The translations under genes were made by a program, and so were the position numbers. This document shows positions 6,275 to 10,676 of a stretch of 12,466 nt of DNA, piece after piece. Each line of letters opens with the position of its first letter. The first letter of the stretch is position 1. The notes beneath the pieces were generated by a model. It worked only from the letters and a program-made list of their open reading frames with translations. It was not told the origin of the DNA and ran no database searches. Location of the stretch: positions 1-12,466 of the forward strand of contig JAYTTN010000785.1 in NCBI GenBank assembly GCA_043745295.1, written 5' to 3'. This DNA is from JALHQU01 sp043745295. Lineage in GTDB: Bacteria; Planctomycetota; Planctomycetia; Gemmatales; Gemmataceae.

Positions 6275-7429
6275 TCACCCCGACTTCTTCGGCAGGGCGG
6301 CGGCGGTGCGTTTCACCGCGCGGGCGAAGGCGGCGCGGCGGGCCGGGTCGTCGTGCTCGTCCTCGATGTCGCCGACGATCTCCTCGATCACGTCCTCCAG
6401 CGTCAGGATGCCGACGACGGTCCCGTCCTTCTCGCGGATGACGGCCATCGGCCGGCGGGACTTGCGGAACAGCCGCAGGGCCACCGACACCGGCTGGTCC
6501 GGGTCCAGGAACTGCGCCGCGTACAGCGCGTCGTCCAAGACGACGACCCCCTTCAGGCTGAACAGGTAGAACAGATCCTTCGTGTTCACCACGCCGAGCA
6601 CGTTGTCCCACGACCCGTCGTACACCGGCATCCGCGTGTGCGCGCCGTCGCGGACCAGCTCCAGGATCTTCTCCGGCGGCGTCCGCAACTCCAGCCCGGA
6701 CACCTTCTCCCGCGGCACCATGATGTCCCGCACCGTCTTGTTCGACAGCGCGAATACGTTCAGTACGTAGTCGGCCGCCTCCGACTCGATCAGCCCGGCC
6801 TCCTCGGTGTCCTCGATGAGCAGCCGCAGCTCGTCCACGGTGTAGATCTCGCCGTGCCCGTCGGTCGCCTTGAACCCCAGCCACCGCAGGAACACCATGC
6901 TCGACCCGTTCATCACCCGGATGACCGGCTTCGCGGCGCGGGCGAACAGGTTCAGCGGAGTGGCGACCAGCAGGCCGATCTTCTCGCTCGATTGCAGCGC
7001 CGCGATCTTCGGCATCTGCTCGCCGAAGACGACGTGCATGTACGTCACCACCGTCAGCGTCAGGGCGACGGAGATGACGTGCGACGCGGTCCCCTGCCAG
7101 GCGGCGGGGGCGTTTGCGAACAGCGGCGAGATCAGGTTGTGCAGGGCCGGTTCCGACACCAAGCCGAGCGCGAGGCTGGCGACGGTGATGCCGAGCTGCG
7201 CGGCGGCGACGCTGCGATCCATCTCGGTGACGGCGTCCAGCAGCGCCACCGACCGGGGCTTGCCGGCGTTCACCAACTCCTCGACGCGGGTGCGGCGGAT
7301 GGCGACGATGGCGAACTCGGCCGCCACGAAGTAGCCGTTGACGAGGATCAACAGCGGGATGAGCGACAGGCCCAGCCAGGTGGGCAATTCGGGGGCGTCG
7401 GCGGCGAAGAGCGGAGCGAAGGCGAACAT
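6275..7429 (-). CDS. CNNM/CBS-domain membrane protein (HlyC/CorC family), lacking the C-terminal CorC_HlyC domain
   Basis: A 384-aa product. The N-terminal CNNM domain has four hydrophobic segments: 19-44 (ending in the conserved NGYFVAAEFA), 72-96, 117-147 (containing GEQMPK at 136-141, the family's GExxPK motif) and 151-171. A CBS pair follows at about 234-290 (DIMVPREKV, then VLGVVNTKDLF) and 303-358 (PMAVIREKDGTVVGILTLED). CNNM proteins are membrane proteins tied to Mg2+ or other divalent-cation transport, with CBS domains sensing adenine nucleotides. The usual approximately 80-residue CorC_HlyC domain is missing: the chain stops 26 residues after the GDIEDE end of CBS2. ATG 7429 follows GGAGG by three bases and places the first membrane segment correctly. 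ATG 7480 and TTG 7507 would add sequence overlapping the upstream gene. It is last in a four-gene minus-strand run. Substrate not determinable. Confidence 0.88.
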   Translation of the reverse strand: MFAFAPLFAADAPELPTWLGLSLIPLLILVNGYFVAAEFAIVAIRRTRVEELVNAGKPRSVALLDAVTEMDRSVAAAQLGITVASLALGLVSEPALHNLISPLFANAPAAWQGTASHVISVALTLTVVTYMHVVFGEQMPKIAALQSSEKIGLLVATPLNLFARAAKPVIRVMNGSSMVFLRWLGFKATDGHGEIYTVDELRLLIEDTEEAGLIESEAADYVLNVFALSNKTVRDIMVPREKVSGLELRTPPEKILELVRDGAHTRMPVYDGSWDNVLGVVNTKDLFYLFSLKGVVVLDDALYAAQFLDPDQPVSVALRLFRKSRRPMAVIREKDGTVVGILTLEDVIEEIVGDIEDEHDDPARRAAFARAVKRTAAALPKKSG

Positions 7430-7460
7430 AGCCCTCCAGAGGAGCGGGTGGGGGAACGAG

Positions 7461-7784
7461 TCAGGCGTCGGGCGGGACATGTAGTGGGTGGCCGGGCTGA
7501 GGCTCAATTACAGTAACGAACACCTCGCGCGCGTCGGCGTGGACGAGGAACTCGACGCGCACTCGGTCGCTGAACCCAGTACAGACCACCATGCCGGCAC
7601 CGGTCAAGTTGGAACTCGCCTCGCCCCAGTCGAGTGGCCGGTTCGCCAACTCGTCGTCGATCCGTTCGAGACAGGCGGCCAGCCGGTCGGTGTGGCCGAA
7701 AATCGTCGCGCGGCGGAGCAACACCGCCATCGCCAGCATGACGACAGGGGTCAAACTGACGCGGAACCGCTGCGGATCAGGCAT
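7461..7784 (-). CDS. 107-aa protein, possible RelE/ParE-like toxin
   Basis: The product starts MPDPQRFRVSLTPVVMLAMA. A helical segment (34-47, RLAACLERIDDELA) is followed by a conserved-looking PLDWGEASSNLTGAG (50-64) and then alternating strand-like sequence (VRVEFLVHADAREVFVTVIEP, 75-95). Helix, W-G-E turn and antiparallel strands ending in a proline-rich tail resemble small RelE/ParE-like proteins seen in planctomycete genomes. That link is from memory of the pattern, not a proven match. Its ATG overlaps the stop of the upstream 71-aa coiled-coil gene by eight bases (7777-7784), so the pair is translationally coupled in an antitoxin-then-toxin order. The next gene in the run begins 31 bases after its stop. 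A non-toxin role is equally possible. Confidence 0.65.
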   Translation of the reverse strand: MPDPQRFRVSLTPVVMLAMAVLLRRATIFGHTDRLAACLERIDDELANRPLDWGEASSNLTGAGMVVCTGFSDRVRVEFLVHADAREVFVTVIEPQPGHPLHVPPDA

Positions 7785-7992
7785 CGGTCTTGCCCCCGCC
7801 GCGGAGTTGGTCGATGAAGTGTTGAAGGGTGACGCCGTTGGTACGAGCGGCTTCGAGGTCGGCCGCGGTCACATCCTTCCACACGAGACGGTGGTAGGCG
7901 GTCAGGATGCTGCCGTACCGTTCCTTCTGCTCGGCCAAGTCGGCGGTCAATTTGTCCACCTCGCGGCGCAGGCGTTCGAGTTCGTCGTTCAT
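7777..7992 (-). CDS. 71-aa coiled-coil protein, possible antitoxin
   Basis: The product starts MNDELERLRREVDKLTADLA. Heptad spacing of Leu and Val over residues 4-22 predicts a short parallel coiled coil. The second half (VTAADLEAARTNGVTLQHFIDQL, 41-63) is compact and helical and ends in a basic Gly-rich tail (GGGKTDA). A near-ideal ribosome site GGAGGTG lies five to six bases before ATG 7992. It overlaps the following gene by eight bases, and the preceding TolB-like gene ends 32 bases upstream. I recognise no named family. Small dimerising coiled-coil proteins placed ahead of small toxin-like genes are often antitoxins, which is the only basis for that suggestion. Confidence 0.7.
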   Translation of the reverse strand: MNDELERLRREVDKLTADLAEQKERYGSILTAYHRLVWKDVTAADLEAARTNGVTLQHFIDQLRGGGKTDA

Positions 7993-8024
7993 GGGACACC
8001 TCCGGTTAGTAGTTTAGCACCCGC

Positions 8025-9059
8025 TCACTCGGCCGGCGGGGTGAAGTCGGCGATGTGCAGCTGCGTCGGCGAGCGGCCGTCGCGGGAGCTGGTCCACATC
8101 AGCTTCTTGCCGTCCGGGCTGAACACCGGCAGCACGTCCTGCCCCGGCGCGTGGGTGATCCGCACCGTCTTGCCGGTCTCGATGTTCATCCAGTACAGAT
8201 CGTAGTTCGGCCGCGCCATCTCGTCCGAGTGGTCGGCGGCGGTGTAGATGATGTGCTTGCCGTCCTTGTACCAGTACGGTGCCCAGTACACCCACTTGTC
8301 GTTGCTCGTCAGCGCCTTCTCGCCGGTGCCGTCGGCGTTCACCACGTACAGTTGCAACCGGTCCTTCTCCTTGCGGTCGCTGCGGAAGATGACCTTCGTC
8401 CCGTCCGGGCTGAAGAACGGCCCGCCGTTGTAGCAGTCCTTCGCCGTCGTGATCGGCTTGGCGTTCTTGCCGTCGGCGTCCATCGTATACAGTTGCACGT
8501 TGCCGGCGTTCCCGGCGCTGTACACGATCTTCTTGCCGTCCGCGCTGAAGCTGCCCTCGGCCGTATACACCTTGGCGTCCGGCGTCAGGCACTTCAGGTT
8601 CTCGCCGTCCGGGTCGGCCTCGTAGATCTTGACGAACGGGTCGAAGTCCCAGTTGTACCGCCGGCGGACGCCCTTCTTGGCGTCGTCTTCCCGCCGCTCG
8701 TACTCGGCGGCTTGGTGCTTCTTGGCGTCCGGGTCGGTGTGGCTGCTGGCGAAGATGACCCGCTTGCCGTCCGGCCGGAAGTAGGCGCAGGTCGTCCGCC
8801 CGACGCCGGGGCTGATGCGGGCGAACTTGCCGGTCGCCAGGTTCTGCGTGAAGATCTGGTAGAACGGGTTGCCGGTGCCCTTCTCCTCGGCCTGGTAGAT
8901 GACCGTCTTGCCGTCCGGCGAGAAGTACCCTTCGCCGGCGCGGACGAAGTCCTTCGTCACCTGGGTGATGTTCGTCAGGTACTTGGCTTCCTCTTTCTTC
9001 CAGTCGGCGGCCGGCGGTTGGGCGGCGACGAGGCCGAGGGACAGCAGCAGCGGGGTCAT
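8025..9059 (-). CDS. Secreted PD40/TolB-like beta-propeller protein
   Basis: A 344-aa product with a short hydrophobic leader (MTPLLLSLGLVAAQ) that probably acts as a signal peptide. Six PD40 repeats give one blade each: FSPDGKTVIY (46-55), FRPDGKRVIF (94-103), FSADGKKIVY (171-180), FSPDGTKVIF (216-225), YKDGKHIIY (264-272) and FSPDGKKLMW (313-322). A six-bladed propeller like the C-terminal half of TolB is expected. A charged Lys/Arg-rich insert (106-140) separates blades two and three. There is no N-terminal TolB domain and no peptidase or kinase domain, so it is a stand-alone propeller. Such proteins usually bind proteins or glycans in the periplasm or at the surface. ATG 9059 has AGGA seven bases upstream. 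It leads a minus-strand run with the coiled-coil pair and the CNNM gene, behind a plausible promoter at 9117-9146. Confidence 0.85.
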   Translation of the reverse strand: MTPLLLSLGLVAAQPPAADWKKEEAKYLTNITQVTKDFVRAGEGYFSPDGKTVIYQAEEKGTGNPFYQIFTQNLATGKFARISPGVGRTTCAYFRPDGKRVIFASSHTDPDAKKHQAAEYERREDDAKKGVRRRYNWDFDPFVKIYEADPDGENLKCLTPDAKVYTAEGSFSADGKKIVYSAGNAGNVQLYTMDADGKNAKPITTAKDCYNGGPFFSPDGTKVIFRSDRKEKDRLQLYVVNADGTGEKALTSNDKWVYWAPYWYKDGKHIIYTAADHSDEMARPNYDLYWMNIETGKTVRITHAPGQDVLPVFSPDGKKLMWTSSRDGRSPTQLHIADFTPPAE

Positions 9060-9116
9060 CGGCGAATCCTGAGGCGGGGGAGTTGGGACCGGCGGGGCGC
9101 GAACCCGACACCATCT

Positions 9117-9146
9117 ATCTTATCCGTAGCCCGTCCGCGAAACCAA
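9117..9146 (-). promoter_or_regulatory. Candidate sigma70-type promoter of the TolB-like gene run
   Basis: On the minus strand TTGGTT (9146-9141) and TAAGAT (9122-9117) are separated by 18 bases. The -10 box matches four of six consensus bases, and the -35 matches three. Transcription would start near 9110, leaving a leader of about 50 bases before ATG 9059. No other -10-like word fits in this gap. Confidence 0.4.
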
Positions 9147-9159
9147 TGTCGGTAGCCGT

Positions 9160-9175
9160 CAGGCCCTCAGGCCTG
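9160..9175 (-). terminator. Weak hairpin downstream of vapC
   Basis: CAGGCC (9160-9165) and GGCCTG (9170-9175) form a 6-bp stem with a CTCA loop, 77 bases after the vapC stop and before the promoter of the next run. No T-run follows in the minus direction. Its placement suits a terminator, but the stem is short and may be chance in GC-rich DNA. Confidence 0.2.
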
Positions 9176-9251
9176 TCCATCCGGAGTTGGCCAGGTTCTT
9201 GACGTGGGTGCGGAAACTGCCGCCGACCCGCCGGAAGCGGAAGGTGTGAGG

Positions 9252-9644
9252 TCACCAAATTCGCGTGACGCCGTACTGGTCCAGCTTCGGATCGGCGCTG
9301 ACGATGCGGATGCCTTCCACCGGAGTTTGAGCCACGAGCATCCGGTCGAACGGGTCGCGGTGGTTGGCCGGCGACGGGAGCGTCAGCAGGCATGCCGCAT
9401 GCGGCGGCAGGATCGGCAGAATTTGAAACCCGCATCGGCTCAGAAGCGCGTCGATGAATATCGGGTACGGTTCGGTCAGCGTCCATTTGCCCAGTGCGAC
9501 CTTGATGGCGATCTCCCAGTACGAGGCCGGGCTGAACAGCACCTCGTTCGTCGGGTCGCTCATGGCGGCGAGCGCGGCGGCGGACAACTTCGGGTTGTTT
9601 TCCCCGAACCAGACCGCCGCGTGGGTGTCGGCGAGCAACCTCAC
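9252..9644 (-). CDS. vapC: VapC-family toxin (PIN-domain ribonuclease)
   Basis: A 130-aa PIN-domain protein of usual length. The N-terminal LLADTHAAVW carries D6; YWEIAIK (42-48) carries E44; HRDPFDRML (95-103) carries D97/D100; SADPKLDQYGV (116-126) carries D118 and the closing strand. These acidic residues are the Mg2+-binding set of PIN ribonucleases, which cleave tRNA or rRNA in known VapC toxins. Start is GTG 9644, whose bases overlap the TGA of the antitoxin gene (GTGA, 9641-9644), so translation depends on the antitoxin being translated first. The WEIAIK and PFDRMLVAQ forms belong to the VapC branch usually paired with Phd/YefM antitoxins, which agrees with its neighbour. All key residues are intact, so it is probably functional. 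The RNA target cannot be predicted. Confidence 0.92.
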   Translation of the reverse strand: MRLLADTHAAVWFGENNPKLSAAALAAMSDPTNEVLFSPASYWEIAIKVALGKWTLTEPYPIFIDALLSRCGFQILPILPPHAACLLTLPSPANHRDPFDRMLVAQTPVEGIRIVSADPKLDQYGVTRIW

Positions 9645-9883
9645 GCCATGTACTCCGCGAAGTCGGCGAGGTGCGAGTCGTCGTCCTCATCCCCGTCGGG
9701 GATCGTCACCATTCCCTTCAGCAGTCCTGGCACGCGCGGCGCGAGCGGCATGGCGGGCGACCGGGGCGCGAGCGCGGCCACCTCGCGGCCGTTCTCCGTG
9801 ATGACCAACTCCTCGCCCGCCGTCAGGCTGCGGATCAGTTCCGGCAGCTCGGCTTGGGCCCGTTCCAGCGTGACGCTCGGCAT
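9641..9883 (-). CDS. Phd/YefM-family antitoxin of the VapC pair
   Basis: An 80-aa protein. Residues 1-40 (VTLERAQAELPELIRSL, then GEELVITENGREVAAL) form the Phd/YefM DNA-binding and dimerisation fold, including the characteristic ENGREVAAL strand. The C-terminal segment has GLLKGMVTIPDGDEDDDSH (53-71) and ends DFAEYMA, the acidic tail that wraps around the toxin in this family (canonical form G-x-x-G-x-x-I-x-DDFD-x-PL-x-DF-x-EYM). Start ATG 9883 is preceded by GGGGA at six bases. It is first in a two-gene operon with vapC. A TAGAAT -10 word and a 14-bp palindrome lie just upstream, fitting the autorepression typical of these modules. Confidence 0.9.
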   Translation of the reverse strand: MPSVTLERAQAELPELIRSLTAGEELVITENGREVAALAPRSPAMPLAPRVPGLLKGMVTIPDGDEDDDSHLADFAEYMA

Positions 9884-9910
9884 GGCGATCCCCGAAAGTG
9901 GTGGTGTCCC

Positions 9911-9939
9911 ATTCTAACGCCCCGACCCGGCGCGGGGAA
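9911..9939 (-). promoter_or_regulatory. Candidate promoter of the antitoxin-toxin operon
   Basis: TAGAAT (9916-9911, five of six consensus bases) lies 28 bases before the antitoxin ATG. Seventeen bases further upstream is TTCCCC (9939-9934), a poor -35 located in the loop of the adjacent palindrome. Expected start is near 9905, giving a leader of about 20 bases. The weak -35 and the overlap with a palindrome fit a repressed promoter. Confidence 0.4.
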
Positions 9940-9953
9940 CGCGCCGGGTCGGG
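9921..9953. terminator. 14-bp perfect inverted repeat: yceI terminator and/or antitoxin operator
   Basis: CCCGACCCGGCGCG (9921-9934) pairs perfectly with 9940-9953 around a GGGAA loop. It starts 27 bases after the stop of the YceI gene on the same strand, so the RNA hairpin would suit termination, although no T-run follows. It also covers the -35 region of the candidate antitoxin promoter, where Phd-type antitoxins bind palindromes. The two roles are not exclusive. Confidence 0.6.
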
Positions 9954-9980
9954 AGAGCTGTCGGATGGACCGGCATCCGC

Positions 9981-10517
9981 TCACTTCTTGCAGGCGATGG
10001 TCAGCGTCAGGGCGACGGCGTTGTCCACCTTGCCGTCGCCGTAGGTCATGCCCCACTGCGTGCGGTCGATGGCGAACTCGCTCTTCAGGTCGAGTGCGCC
10101 GTCCTTGTGGACGCAAGTGCAGGTCATCGTCACCGGCTTGGTCTTGCCCAGCAGCGTCAGGTCGCCGGTGATCTTCACCTTGTCCCCGTCCTTCTCCACT
10201 TTGGTCGATTTGAACGTCGCCTTCGGGTTCTCCTTGACGCCGAAGAAGTCCGGCCCCTTCAGGTGCCCGGTCAGCATCTCGTTGTCGCTGTACAGCGACG
10301 CGCAGTCGATCTCGCACTCGACCTTCAGGGCCGTCGGGTCGCCGCCGCAGGTGGCGGTGCCGGTCAGCGTCTTGAACCCGCCCTCGTGCTTGCCGTCCTT
10401 CTTGGTGCCGACGAACTTGAGCGTCGTGTTCTCGCCGGTCAGCTTGTAGGTGGCGTCCTCGGCGAACGCCGGCGCGGCCAGCAGGGCGGCGGCCATCAGG
10501 GTGAACGTGCGGACCAT
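9981..10517 (-). CDS. YceI-family lipocalin-like secreted protein
   Basis: A 178-aa product with a clear Sec signal peptide (MVRTFTLMAAALLAAPAFA, cleavage after A19). The mature part shows YceI features: Y-x-L near the start (TYKLTGENTTLKFVGTK), the helix block DNEMLTGHLKGPDFFGVKEN (78-97) with the D-FF-V motif, PKATFKST (98-105), GDLTLLGKTKPVTM (118-131), and the closing FAIDRTQWGMTYGDG (148-162). Members form an eight-stranded barrel that binds long isoprenoid chains such as polyprenyl quinones in the periplasm. The ligand here is unknown. Four cysteines in the mature chain (57, 68, 72, 133 and neighbours) are more than is usual and could form disulfides after export. GGAGGA lies nine bases before ATG 10517. 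It follows the helicase gene by 159 bases on the same strand, with an inverted repeat and a -10-like word between, so it probably has its own promoter. Confidence 0.92.
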   Translation of the reverse strand: MVRTFTLMAAALLAAPAFAEDATYKLTGENTTLKFVGTKKDGKHEGGFKTLTGTATCGGDPTALKVECEIDCASLYSDNEMLTGHLKGPDFFGVKENPKATFKSTKVEKDGDKVKITGDLTLLGKTKPVTMTCTCVHKDGALDLKSEFAIDRTQWGMTYGDGKVDNAVALTLTIACKK

Positions 10518-10568
10518 CGGATCGGTTCCTCCGAAATGCGGGGACGGACGGGAAGCGCCGGCAGGTGT

Positions 10569-10601
10569 GCGTCCGCCGGCCGAGGGATTTTAGGCGGACG
10601 C
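10569..10601 (-). promoter_or_regulatory. Inverted repeat enclosing a -10-like box, between the helicase and yceI genes
   Basis: GCGTCCGCC (10569-10577) and GGCGGACGC (10593-10601) are perfect 9-base arms around a 15-base loop. On the minus strand the loop begins with TAAAAT (10592-10587), five of six bases of a -10 consensus, 70 bases before the YceI ATG. No -35 of quality is found at 16-18 bases. It may be a repressor-controlled promoter of yceI, or a terminator of the helicase gene without a T-run. Confidence 0.4.
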
Positions 10602-10676
10602 GACGGCCCGGAAGCAGCCTTCACGCGGAATTCATCCGGAATTTCCGTTGTCCCCACAGCCGGACTGCGGTGCCGG

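Noticed and set aside
5685..6884. Extension of the XRE-like frame upstream to 6884 on the minus strand
   Set aside because: The extension runs antisense-frame through the CNNM gene and an AT-richer gap and encodes Arg/Gly-rich nonsense; the ATG at 6041 has a good ribosome site and begins the HTH.
6353..7516. Long plus-strand open frame (about 387 codons) opposite the CNNM gene
   Set aside because: Its product is His/Asp/Arg/Gln-rich low-complexity sequence typical of the antisense of a GC-rich gene, while the minus strand encodes a full CNNM/CBS protein.
9080..9110. tRNA T-arm-like sequence on the minus strand (GGGTTCGCGCC)
   Set aside because: The flanking bases do not pair as a T-stem, and no D-arm, anticodon arm or acceptor stem can be built around it.
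8055..9155. Long plus-strand open frame (about 366 codons) opposite the propeller gene
   Set aside because: Composition is Val/Arg/Ala/Leu-rich without motifs; the minus strand carries six clear PD40 repeats.
9751..9883. Start of the antitoxin further downstream than 9883
   Set aside because: The Phd/YefM fold needs the first residues VTLERAQAELPELI, and the ATG at 9883 has a suitable ribosome site.
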